Source of the DNA: an uncultured Oscillospiraceae bacterium
GTDB taxonomy: Bacteria; Bacillota; Clostridia; Oscillospirales; Acutalibacteraceae
Direction: 5' to 3'
Length of the DNA: 42,667 nt
Assembly (NCBI GenBank): GCA_902489595.1
Contig: CABUAS010000007.1
Location: forward strand, 1 to 42,667
Part shown: piece after piece, positions 7,384 to 14,796 of the stretch
Position numbering within the stretch: position 1 is the stretch's first letter
How the letters are laid out: every line of letters starts with the position of its first letter
Notes under the pieces: generated by a model
Database searches by the model: none
The model's input: the letters and a program-made list of their open reading frames with translations, nothing else
Told to the model about the DNA's origin: nothing
Program-made: the position numbers and the translations under genes

Positions 7384-9394
7384 TATTTACCTTTCCGAAT
7401 TCATCGGCAGCATCTAAAATCTGCTGCTTTATATCATCGTCAAGAATTTTTTCCTTTTCAATAAAGGAAGAAATCTGAGGGTAAGTTGTATTAATATATC
7501 TGAGCATATCGGTCTGATACGCTTTAATTTTATCAACAGGAACACTTGCAAATTTTTTATTGACTGCACACACAAGCGTTACAACCATATCCGAAAGTGA
7601 CAAAGGATTGCCGAGAGGCTGCTTTAAAAGCTCCATAAGTCCCTTGCCGTAAACAAGACCTGCTTTTGTTTCTTCATCAAGGTCTGATGAGAACTGAGTA
7701 AATACTTCCATTTCCCTGAACTGAGCAAGGTCTACACGCAGTGAGCCTGCTGCCTTTTTCATTGCCTTTGTCTGAGCCGCACCGCCTACACGTGATACGG
7801 AAAGACCGACATTGACGGCAGGACGCTGACCGCTGAAAAAGAGGTCGCTTTCAAGGAAAATCTGACCGTCTGTAATAGAAATAACGTTAGTGGGAATATA
7901 CGCCGAAACGTCACCCGCCTGAGTTTCTATAATAGGCAGTGCAGTAATTGAACCGCCGCCTAATTCATCGGAAAGACGGCTTGAACGCTCAAGCAGTCTT
8001 GAATGAAGATAGAAAACATCACCGGGATAAGCCTCACGACCCGGAGAACGCTCAAGAAGAAGTGACAGCGCACGGTAAGCTACTGCGTGCTTGCTCAAAT
8101 CATCATAAACAATAAGACAGTCTTTACCCTGATACATAAAATATTCTGCCAGAGCAGTTGCCGAATAAGGTGCAATATACTGAAGTGACGCAGGGTCTGA
8201 CGCAGTTGAGCATACAACGATTGTATAATCCATAGCGCCGTGCTTTTCAAGTGTATTGACAAGTTTTGCAACTGTTGACGCTTTCTGACCGATTGCATTG
8301 TAAATACAAATACAATCTTTGCCCTGCTGATTTAAAATCGTGTCAAGAGCAATAGATGTTTTACCCGTCTGCCTGTCACCGATAATAAGTTCACGCTGGC
8401 CACGGCCTATCGGGAACATGGAGTCAATGGCAAGAATACCCGTTGCAAGCGGCTTTGAAACAGATTTTCTGTCTACTATCGACGGGGAACTGTTTTCAAC
8501 AAGGCGATAGCTGTCTGCCTTAATCTCACCCTTGCCGTCTATCGGCTCACCGAGAGCATTAACAACTCTGCCGATAAAACTATCGCCGCACGGAACGCCG
8601 GCTTTTTTGTGCGTTCTTTTAACCTTTGTGCCCTGATGAACGCCGACATCCGAGCCGAAAATAATAACGCCTATCTGATGCCTTTTTATATCCTGCACCA
8701 TACCCTTAACGCCGTTTTCAAATATAACAATTTCGCCGTACATAGCGTGTTCAAGACCTGCAATCGTTGCAATACTGTCGCCTACACGGACAACAGAGCC
8801 GAACTCCTCGCCGTCCTTCATATGCTCAAAATCGTTAATATCTTTTCTTAATACTGCGATAACGGATTCATGGTCAACACTGCTGTTTCGTGCAGACTGC
8901 ATTACCTGATTTTTAATGGAATCGAACTTGCCTTTAAGGCTGAAATCAAATTCCTTTCCGCCTGCATGAACGATAAATCCGCCGACAAGACTTTCGTCTT
9001 TAACTATTTTAACATTTGCAAGAACACAGCCTGTTTCTCTGCATACAAACTTTTTGATGCCCTCAATCTGCTGTTCATCGGGTTCTGTTACACAGTAAAC
9101 AACAGCGTCTGCAATATGATTTCTCTTATCCGCCTCTTCGATATAAGCCTCGATTATTTCTTCAAATGCAAAAACTTTGCAGTCTTCCGCAAGCATATCA
9201 ATAATGTCCCTTACCGACGGCATAAACAAATCCTCGGCGGCTTTTTTCTTATCATCAGGTGTTACAAGCGGATTATCAAGAATTTCTTCAACCTCTTTAT
9301 TTGCTTTCATTATCTTTAAAGCATCTTCAAGGCTTGAAACACTGATCTGTGAAGACAGCATATAATCAAGATATTTATCAATATTCTTAATCAT
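7376..9394 (-). CDS. atpHA: Fused ATP synthase delta-alpha subunit
   Basis: One uninterrupted 672-codon frame encodes two F1 subunits. Residues 1-170 match the delta (OSCP) stator subunit: an N-terminal helical domain with N-P-L-V-T-P-D-D-K-K, then a C-terminal domain with D-A-V-V-Y-C-V and the hallmark L-V-G-G-F-I-V. Residues about 172-672 are a full-length alpha subunit (about 500 residues): an N-terminal helix, a beta-barrel domain, the P-loop G-D-R-Q-T-G-K345-T346, and E-A-Y-P-G-D-V-F-Y-L-H-S-R. No stop lies at the junction. The only ATG there (M165, at 8902) has no convincing ribosome site. The gene overlaps atpF (ATGA) and atpG, so its ends sit where separate genes would. Delta is normally one copy and alpha three per complex, so a fused product raises a stoichiometry question. 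Confidence 0.95.
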   Translation of the reverse strand: MIKNIDKYLDYMLSSQISVSSLEDALKIMKANKEVEEILDNPLVTPDDKKKAAEDLFMPSVRDIIDMLAEDCKVFAFEEIIEAYIEEADKRNHIADAVVYCVTEPDEQQIEGIKKFVCRETGCVLANVKIVKDESLVGGFIVHAGGKEFDFSLKGKFDSIKNQVMQSARNSSVDHESVIAVLRKDINDFEHMKDGEEFGSVVRVGDSIATIAGLEHAMYGEIVIFENGVKGMVQDIKRHQIGVIIFGSDVGVHQGTKVKRTHKKAGVPCGDSFIGRVVNALGEPIDGKGEIKADSYRLVENSSPSIVDRKSVSKPLATGILAIDSMFPIGRGQRELIIGDRQTGKTSIALDTILNQQGKDCICIYNAIGQKASTVAKLVNTLEKHGAMDYTIVVCSTASDPASLQYIAPYSATALAEYFMYQGKDCLIVYDDLSKHAVAYRALSLLLERSPGREAYPGDVFYLHSRLLERSSRLSDELGGGSITALPIIETQAGDVSAYIPTNVISITDGQIFLESDLFFSGQRPAVNVGLSVSRVGGAAQTKAMKKAAGSLRVDLAQFREMEVFTQFSSDLDEETKAGLVYGKGLMELLKQPLGNPLSLSDMVVTLVCAVNKKFASVPVDKIKAYQTDMLRYINTTYPQISSFIEKEKILDDDIKQQILDAADEFGKVNNG

Positions 9395-9876
9395 TCTTCA
9401 TCACTGCTTTCGCTTAAAAATTTATCGTAAATTTCTTTATCGGTCTGCACAGACGCACTTTCGCCGATAACTTTTTTTGCCGTTTCCATAGCAAGAGAGG
9501 CAATTTCTTCCTTAACTGCAAGCCTTGCTTTTTCACATTCAATATCAGATGCTTTTTTTGCTTTTGCCTTAATTTTTTCAGCATCTGTTTCTGCACGGGC
9601 AACTATGTTTTCATATTCTGTTTTAGCAGAGTTTCTTGCCTCAACAAGAATTCTGCTTTTTTCATCTTCAACACCGTCAAGCTGAGATTCGTACTGTTTT
9701 TTCAGTTCTTCAGCCTGCTTTTGTGCTTTATCGGCATTTTCAAGCTGCTCATTAATTATTTCGTTACGCTTGTCAATAACCTTTTTTATAGGCTTGAACA
9801 AGAATACCCTTACGAGAATAAAGAAAATAATTAAATTTACAAGCATGAAAACGAAATTCAAGTCAAATTTAAGCAT
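9391..9876 (-). CDS. atpF: ATP synthase b subunit
   Basis: The Fo peripheral-stalk subunit b has 161 residues. One N-terminal membrane helix (about 7-27) is followed by a long charged coiled coil rich in Lys, Glu and Ala, the usual b architecture. The junction F-L-F-K-P-I-K-K-V-I-D-K-R is typical. It would dimerise and dock onto the delta domain at the top of F1, which here is covalently joined to alpha. Its stop overlaps the start of the delta-alpha gene in ATGA. Confidence 0.95.
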   Translation of the reverse strand: MLKFDLNFVFMLVNLIIFFILVRVFLFKPIKKVIDKRNEIINEQLENADKAQKQAEELKKQYESQLDGVEDEKSRILVEARNSAKTEYENIVARAETDAEKIKAKAKKASDIECEKARLAVKEEIASLAMETAKKVIGESASVQTDKEIYDKFLSESSDEE

Positions 9877-9928
9877 TTAACTGTTTCCTTTCACTGTCTG
9901 TTTTATTAAAAATCGTAACTTAAAAATG

Positions 9929-10147
9929 CTATTTTACCATAAATATAATAAGTACGCTGGCTACAAGGCCGTAAACAGCAGTTGCTTCTGCAAGTGCACA
10001 GCCTAAAAGAAGTGAAGTCTGAATTTTACCTGCAGCCTCAGGCTGACGTGCGATTGATTCTACTGCCTTGCCTGTTGCAATACCGATACCGATACCTGCA
10101 CCAAGACCTGCCAATACTGCTATTGCTGCACCGATTGCTATTCCCAT
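9929..10147 (-). CDS. atpE: ATP synthase c subunit (ring), probably H+ type
   Basis: The 72-residue proteolipid has two membrane helices joined by the polar loop A-R34-Q35-P36, with the ion-carrying carboxylate E54 in helix 2. The glycine-rich helix 1 (G-L-G-A-G-I-G-I-G) is standard. Against the Na+ c-ring of Ilyobacter, the Gln ligand position is Ile21 and the Ser after the Glu is Ala55, although Thr56 and Tyr59 are kept. Loss of two ligands suggests proton rather than sodium coupling. That is inference from the motif only. A ribosome site (AAGGAG) precedes it. Confidence 0.96.
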   Translation of the reverse strand: MGIAIGAAIAVLAGLGAGIGIGIATGKAVESIARQPEAAGKIQTSLLLGCALAEATAVYGLVASVLIIFMVK

Positions 10148-10192
10148 AATAAAAATCTCCTTTAAATAATTATCAGTTTAATTTTGTTTTAT

Positions 10193-10906
10193 TTATTCAA
10201 CAGCCTCTTTAATATAAAGTGCTGTAAGAAATACGAAAATATAAGCCTGCAAAAGCCCGTCAAATATATCAAAATAAAGGCTCAGTGCCACGGGCACGAC
10301 AACAGGAACTACGGCTTTAATAAGTTCCATAATAATGAAAGCACCGATTATATTACCGAAAAGACGCATACAAAGCGAAAGCGGTTTAATAATAATCTCA
10401 AGCAGATTAATGGGCGTTACGATTGCAAGCGGCTTTGTAAACGCTTTGAGCCTGCCCTTTACACCCTTATCCTTATATGCAGCATATTCAACAAGCACAA
10501 TGCTGGTAAGCGCCATTGCCAGAGTAACCTGCATACTTTTTGTGGGCGGTTTCATTCCGAAAATACCTATCATATTTGAAAGCCCTATAAAAAGTGCAGT
10601 ACTCATAAGCCACGGAATATACCGCTCGCCTTTTTCACCTACAATATCTCTGAAAAAGCCAGTCGCTTTTTCATAAACGGTTTCAAGCAAAAGCTGGCGT
10701 TTTGACAGTGCACCTGTAACTTTAAGATTTCGGGTTAAGATAATCGAAAGAATTACCACAACCGCCATAATGACCCACGATACAACAGTGCCCTCGTCAA
10801 TGCCGACATGAAAGCCGCCTATATCAAAACCGAACACCTCGTGTATATCAAGCTGCTCCGTCAATTCCTGCTGCAAATCAAGTTTCATCGCTGTCGGAAG
10901 AAGCAT
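10193..10906 (-). CDS. atpB: ATP synthase a subunit
   Basis: The Fo a subunit, 237 residues from the chosen start, has five or six membrane helices. The essential arginine lies in L-S-L-C-M-R-L-F-G-N-I-I-G-A, which faces the c-ring carboxylate. A-x-P-x-N-L-L-E is also recognisable as T-P-I-N-L-L-E. It is the first gene of the operon; no atpI lies upstream. I chose the ATG at 10906, seven bases after AAGGGGG; the ATG at 10912 is almost in contact with that site. A well-formed promoter lies at 10935-10963. Confidence 0.95.
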   Translation of the reverse strand: MLLPTAMKLDLQQELTEQLDIHEVFGFDIGGFHVGIDEGTVVSWVIMAVVVILSIILTRNLKVTGALSKRQLLLETVYEKATGFFRDIVGEKGERYIPWLMSTALFIGLSNMIGIFGMKPPTKSMQVTLAMALTSIVLVEYAAYKDKGVKGRLKAFTKPLAIVTPINLLEIIIKPLSLCMRLFGNIIGAFIIMELIKAVVPVVVPVALSLYFDIFDGLLQAYIFVFLTALYIKEAVE

Positions 10907-10934
10907 AAGCATACCCCCTTATCAAAGTATCCTA

Positions 10935-10963
10935 ATTATACATCAAAACGGAAATTTTTTCAA
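10935..10963 (-). promoter_or_regulatory. Promoter of the atp operon
   Basis: On the minus strand TTGAAA (10963-10958) and TATAAT (10940-10935) are separated by 17 bases. Transcription would start about 20 bases before the atpB ribosome site. It diverges from the proS promoter about 75 bases away. Confidence 0.75.
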
Positions 10964-11038
10964 TGATTATACTGCATTCTTGACAATAAAACATAAAAAA
11001 CCTTAAATAAGATATGGTAAATTTAGTAAAGTATCATA

Positions 11039-11067
11039 TTTACATATTATGTAAATTGGTTTATAAT
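11039..11067 (+). promoter_or_regulatory. Promoter of proS-galE
   Basis: TTTACA (11039-11044) and TATAAT (11062-11067) are separated by 17 bases. The leader to the ATG at 11153 is about 80 bases. A second weaker candidate uses TTGACA at 10980-10985. No T-box-like element was recognised in the leader. Confidence 0.7.
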
Positions 11068-11152
11068 ATCTAAAGTGCTGACTGAAAAATATATGGACAT
11101 AATTACGACTTTGTAAAAGCACACGAAATTCAGGCCGAAGGAGAATTACGAT

Positions 11153-12595
11153 ATGGCACAAAATCAAAAAAAGATGGTTGACAGCATAACATCTATGGAC
11201 GAAGATTTTGCAAAATGGTACACCGATATTTGCAAAAAAGCAGAACTTGTTGAATACACAAGCGTTAAAGGATGTATGGTAATACGACCTTACGGCTATG
11301 CTATATGGGAAAACATTCAAAAAATCCTTGATAATATGTTTAAAGAAACAGGGCACGAAAATGTTTGTATGCCTATGTTTATTCCCGAAAGTCTCTTACA
11401 AAAAGAAAAAGACCATGTTGAGGGCTTTGCCCCCGAATGTGCATGGGTAACTTACGGCGGCAGTGAAAAGCTTGAAGAACGCCTTTGCGTAAGGCCCACA
11501 TCCGAAACACTGTTCTGCGAGCATTTCAAAAATGTTGTTGAATCTTACCGTGATCTGCCGAAGCTTTATAACCAGTGGGTTTCTGTTGTAAGATGGGAAA
11601 AAACAACAAGACCGTTTTTACGTTCACGTGAATTTCTGTGGCAGGAGGGTCACACACTTCACGAAACAGCAGAAGAGGCTATTGAAGAAACAGAAAAAAT
11701 GCTTAATGTTTACACCGAATTCTGCCAGAAATACCTTGCAATTCCCGTTGTTCAGGGTATGAAAACGGAAAGCGACAAATTTGCAGGTGCTGAAAGAACG
11801 TACTGCATTGAGGCTTTAATGCACGACGGCAAAGCACTTCAGGCAGGTACGTCACATTATTTCGGCGACGGATTTGCAAAAGCGTTTGACATTCAGTTTC
11901 TTGATAAAGAAAACAAATTAAGATACCCTCACCAGACATCATGGGGTATGACAACAAGACTTATCGGTGCTATCATTATGACACACGGCGACAATAACGG
12001 ACTTGTTCTTCCGCCTGCCGTTGCACCGATTCAGGCGGTTGTTATTCCTGTTGCTCAGCACAAAGAAGGCGTTATTGAAAAGGCAGAAGAACTTACGGAA
12101 AGACTCAAAAAGGTCTGCCGTGTTAAAATGGACGCATCAAACAACACACCCGGCTGGAAATTTGCAGAATACGAAATGAAGGGTGTTCCGCTCAGAATTG
12201 AAATCGGGCCTAAAGACATTGAAAAAAATCAGTGCGTTATCGTAACACGCCACAACCGTGAAAAAACTTTTGTTTCTCTTGACGAACTTGAAGAAACAGT
12301 TATTCAGAAACTTCAGGAAGTTCGTGACGGCATTTACAACGCTGCACTTGAAAACAGAGAAAGACGCACATACACCTGCAAAAATACAGACGAAATCATC
12401 AAGGCGCTTGATGAAAACGGCGACGGCTTTGTTAAAGCAATGTGGTGTGGTGAAGAAGAATGTGAAGACAAGGTTAAAGAACTGACAGGAGTCGGCTCTC
12501 GCTGCATACCTATTGAACAGGAGCATATTGCAGACACCTGCGTTTGCTGCGGCAAGCCAGCCAAGCATATGCTTTACTGGGGCAAAGCTTATTAA
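11153..12595 (+). CDS. proS: Prolyl-tRNA synthetase (archaeal/eukaryal type)
   Basis: A 480-residue class II synthetase that charges tRNA-Pro. It is the short form (type 3), lacking the editing insertion of the E. coli enzyme. Class II motif 2 is R-W-E...F-L-R-S-R-E-F-L-W-Q-E-G-H-T, preceded by R-P-T-S-E-T. Motif 3 lies around W-G-M-T-T-R-L-I-G-A. The anticodon-binding domain begins at A-P-I-Q-A-V-V-I-P. The C-terminal domain has the metal-binding cysteines typical of this type (C-G-E-E-E-C and C-V-C-C-G-K), ending at a C-terminal tyrosine. The ribosome site AAGGAGA lies eight bases before the ATG. galE follows 39 bases downstream. Confidence 0.97.
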   Translation: MAQNQKKMVDSITSMDEDFAKWYTDICKKAELVEYTSVKGCMVIRPYGYAIWENIQKILDNMFKETGHENVCMPMFIPESLLQKEKDHVEGFAPECAWVTYGGSEKLEERLCVRPTSETLFCEHFKNVVESYRDLPKLYNQWVSVVRWEKTTRPFLRSREFLWQEGHTLHETAEEAIEETEKMLNVYTEFCQKYLAIPVVQGMKTESDKFAGAERTYCIEALMHDGKALQAGTSHYFGDGFAKAFDIQFLDKENKLRYPHQTSWGMTTRLIGAIIMTHGDNNGLVLPPAVAPIQAVVIPVAQHKEGVIEKAEELTERLKKVCRVKMDASNNTPGWKFAEYEMKGVPLRIEIGPKDIEKNQCVIVTRHNREKTFVSLDELEETVIQKLQEVRDGIYNAALENRERRTYTCKNTDEIIKALDENGDGFVKAMWCGEEECEDKVKELTGVGSRCIPIEQEHIADTCVCCGKPAKHMLYWGKAY

Positions 12596-12634
12596 TAGAA
12601 AAATATGTTTAATTAACTATACGGAGGAATTACT

Positions 12635-13651
12635 ATGTCAATTTTAGTAACAGGCGGTTTAGGCTACATCGGTTCACACACCTGTGTTGAACTTATGAAC
12701 GCAGGCAAAGAAGTTGTTGTTGTTGACAATCTTTACAACTGCAAAAAAAGCTCTTATGACAGAATTAAGGCTTTGGTTGGAAAAGATTTTAAATTTTACG
12801 AATGCGATATACGTGATAAAGACGGACTTGATAAGATTTTTAAATCGGAAAGCGTTGAATCGGTTATTCACTTTGCAGGTCTCAAAGCCGTAGGCGAAAG
12901 CGTTGAAAAGCCGCTTGAATATTTTGATAATAATGTAAACGGCACACTTGTTCTACTTGATGTTATGAGAAATAACAACTGCAAAAAAATCGTTTTCAGC
13001 TCATCTGCAACCGTTTACGGAATGAACAATATTTCACCGCTTACAGAAGATATGCAGGTCGGAGGAGTTACAAACCCATACGGCAGAACAAAATTTATGA
13101 TTGAATGTATTCTGCAGGATTTATATGTTTCGGACAATAGCTGGTCAATCTGCCTACTGCGTTATTTCAACCCTATCGGTGCTCACAAAAGCGGCACAAT
13201 GGGCGAAGACCCGAACGGAATTCCAAACAACCTTATGCCATATATCACACAGGTTGCAATCGGCAAATTAAAGTGCCTCAGTGTTTACGGCAACGATTAT
13301 GACACACACGACGGCACGGGAGTTCGTGATTATATTCATGTTGTAGACCTTGCTCTCGGTCACGTTAAAGCAGTTGAAAAGGTTGCCAAAGATGAGGGCG
13401 TATTTATCTACAACCTCGGCACAGGCACAGGCTACTCTGTTCTTGATGTAGTTAAAGCATTTGAAAAAGCATCAGGCAAAGAAGTGCCTTACGAAATTAA
13501 AGGCCGCCGTGCAGGTGACATCGCCACCTGCTATTCAGACCCGAAAAAAGCACTCGACGAGCTCGGATGGAAAGCAGAAAGAGACATCAACGAAATGTGT
13601 GAAGACTCATGGAGATGGCAGAGCCGGAACCCGAACGGATATCCGGACTAA
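12635..13651 (+). CDS. galE: UDP-glucose 4-epimerase
   Basis: A 338-residue short-chain dehydrogenase-fold enzyme that interconverts UDP-glucose and UDP-galactose for the Leloir pathway and surface polysaccharide precursors. The NAD-binding motif G-G-L-G-Y-I-G-S-H is at residues 7-15. The catalytic S-S-S-A-T-V-Y-G and Y-G-R-T-K (YxxxK) are present, as is the family motif R-Y-F-N-P-I-G-A-H. The length and the C-terminal N-P-N-G-Y are typical of GalE. A GGAGG site precedes the ATG. It is probably co-transcribed with proS. No gal genes adjoin it, so a housekeeping role in envelope sugars is plausible. Confidence 0.96.
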   Translation: MSILVTGGLGYIGSHTCVELMNAGKEVVVVDNLYNCKKSSYDRIKALVGKDFKFYECDIRDKDGLDKIFKSESVESVIHFAGLKAVGESVEKPLEYFDNNVNGTLVLLDVMRNNNCKKIVFSSSATVYGMNNISPLTEDMQVGGVTNPYGRTKFMIECILQDLYVSDNSWSICLLRYFNPIGAHKSGTMGEDPNGIPNNLMPYITQVAIGKLKCLSVYGNDYDTHDGTGVRDYIHVVDLALGHVKAVEKVAKDEGVFIYNLGTGTGYSVLDVVKAFEKASGKEVPYEIKGRRAGDIATCYSDPKKALDELGWKAERDINEMCEDSWRWQSRNPNGYPD

Positions 13652-13670
13652 AATATATAGAAAATATGCT

Positions 13671-13705
13671 AAACGCCGCAGAAATAATGAATTTCTGCGG
13701 CGTTT
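13671..13705. terminator. Long inverted repeat after galE, probable bidirectional terminator
   Basis: Perfect 15-base arms (13671-13685 and 13691-13705) enclose a 5-base loop. The outer ends of the stem are AAA/TTT, so either strand ends the stem in T residues, but no longer T tract follows. It lies between the converging galE and ecf transcription units. Confidence 0.6.
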
Positions 13706-13724
13706 AAAAATGCTATTGCAAAAC

Positions 13725-13746
13725 GGGTCGTCGAAGACACCGACCC
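13725..13746 (-). terminator. Terminator-like hairpin, copy C of the hairpin family
   Basis: A GGGTCG/CGACCC stem has a 10-base loop. On the minus strand it is followed by GTTTTGC, and it lies downstream of the last gene of the ecf operon (stop at 13812). Its stem differs in sequence from copies A and B, but the flanks (GTAT before, CGTTTT after, minus strand) match. Confidence 0.5.
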
Positions 13747-13811
13747 ATACGGTAATATAATTACCATAACATATTCTTGACTTTGGCGTATTTATGACTA
13801 TTTATCAAAGT

Positions 13812-14084
13812 CTAAAACCAGCCGAGCTTTACGTGGGCAAACGACATAATTGCAAGGTCGATAAAAAACATTACAACCGCAACTGCACCGAGGAAAAGAG
13901 ACTTTTTGTTTTTGCTGTCTATTTCTTCGCTGACAGGTGCTTTTTTTATTTTCATAATAATCGGCACAACCATTGCCATTACACCGAATGCAGGGCATAT
14001 TCCTATAGTTGCAACACCTAAAATACCCATTGTAAATGCAAGGGAGGCAAGTTTTTCAATCGGATTTTTATTTTTATCAGCCAT
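13812..14084 (-). CDS. Small membrane protein next to the ECF transporter
   Basis: A 90-residue protein with two hydrophobic segments (about 13-44 and 62-83) separated by a charged linker (K-K-A-P-V-S-E-E-I-D-S-K-N-K-K). It resembles the small DUF4190-like or zinc-ribbon-less membrane proteins of Firmicutes only in general shape. The start at 14084 gives ATGGCTGA, an 8-base overlap with the stop of the S-component gene, so it is translationally coupled. Whether it belongs to the transporter is unknown. Confidence 0.6.
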   Translation of the reverse strand: MADKNKNPIEKLASLAFTMGILGVATIGICPAFGVMAMVVPIIMKIKKAPVSEEIDSKNKKSLFLGAVAVVMFFIDLAIMSFAHVKLGWF

Positions 14085-14796
14085 AAATATCACCATTTTC
14101 CATCTTTTTATTAATGTCGTATTTTACAACTATACGCTTTATTTTTTTAATAAACGGTTCACCGAAAAGAAACAGAAACAGCGCCGTTGCACCGCCGAAA
14201 ATAAGTGAAAACGGCACACCTGCGGCATAAACAGCAAGCACCGACGCAATATTAAAATCATTTACCATAGTCAAAACCGAGCTTGTATCAACAATAATGC
14301 CGTATAAAACAGATGTAAGCATAAAGCCGACAACGGAAAGATTTACCCGATTTGCCTTGATTTTGTCAAATATCAGACCTGAAATAAAACCCACAAGTCC
14401 GAGTGCAACCATCTGAAACGGAGTAAAAAGCCCCTGACCGAAAATAAAATTTGAAACAAACGCCGAAAATGCGCCGACAATATATCCCCTGCCGGCGCCG
14501 AGGCAAACGGCTGACGCAATTACAACTGCACCGATTGGCTTGAACTGTGGAATAAGATAAAAAACTGCCCTTGACGCTACTGCAAGCGCAATCAAAACCG
14601 CAATCAACGCCATTTCTCTTGCAGACGGCTTTGATTTTTCAAATTCAGCAAAAAAAGGCACAAGAGAAAGCAGTAAAATTACCGCACTTACAATATAATA
14701 AGATGTATTTTTCGCCCAAAAAATCTGCCATAAAACAATTAATACAGATGTCAGCAAAATCAGCACGGCAGACAATATTTTAACTTTTTTACTCAT
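14077..14796 (-). CDS. ECF transporter substrate-binding (S) component
   Basis: About six hydrophobic helices in 239 residues, with an extra N-terminal membrane segment pair. The core shows the S-component pattern A-L-I-A-V-L-I-A-L-A-V-A-S-R, then P-Q-F-K-P-I-G-A-V-V-I, G-A-F-S-A-F-V-S-N-F-I-F-G-Q-G and G-L-V-G-F-I-S-G-L-I-F. Such proteins capture a vitamin or cofactor precursor and dock onto EcfT-EcfA. The substrate is not readable. The F-K-P and F-G-Q-G motifs recall the group often linked to cobalamin or its precursors, but no riboswitch was seen, so this is low confidence. Its start overlaps the end of ecfA by 8 bases. Confidence 0.8.
   Translation of the reverse strand: MSKKVKILSAVLILLTSVLIVLWQIFWAKNTSYYIVSAVILLLSLVPFFAEFEKSKPSAREMALIAVLIALAVASRAVFYLIPQFKPIGAVVIASAVCLGAGRGYIVGAFSAFVSNFIFGQGLFTPFQMVALGLVGFISGLIFDKIKANRVNLSVVGFMLTSVLYGIIVDTSSVLTMVNDFNIASVLAVYAAGVPFSLIFGGATALFLFLFGEPFIKKIKRIVVKYDINKKMENGDIYG

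Noticed and set aside
7376..9394. The delta-alpha fusion as a simple sequencing error that removed a stop codon
   Set aside because: Removing a stop would leave a normal spacer with a ribosome site and ATG for alpha. Here the junction is continuous coding sequence, the only ATG has no proper ribosome site, and the frame stays open on both sides.
9929..10147. A sodium-driven ATP synthase
   Set aside because: The Gln and Ser ligands of the Na+ c-ring are Ile21 and Ala55. Only Thr56 and Tyr59 remain, so proton coupling is more likely.
10913..11152. T-box element before proS
   Set aside because: I looked for a T-box-like AGGGTGG antiterminator sequence and a specifier stem and found none, and no terminator precedes the ATG.
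11003..11356. A minus-strand ORF of 117 codons over the proS start
   Set aside because: It overlaps the proS promoter, ribosome site and first codons. Its product is rich in Cys, Phe and Tyr with no recognisable motif, as expected for a shadow frame.
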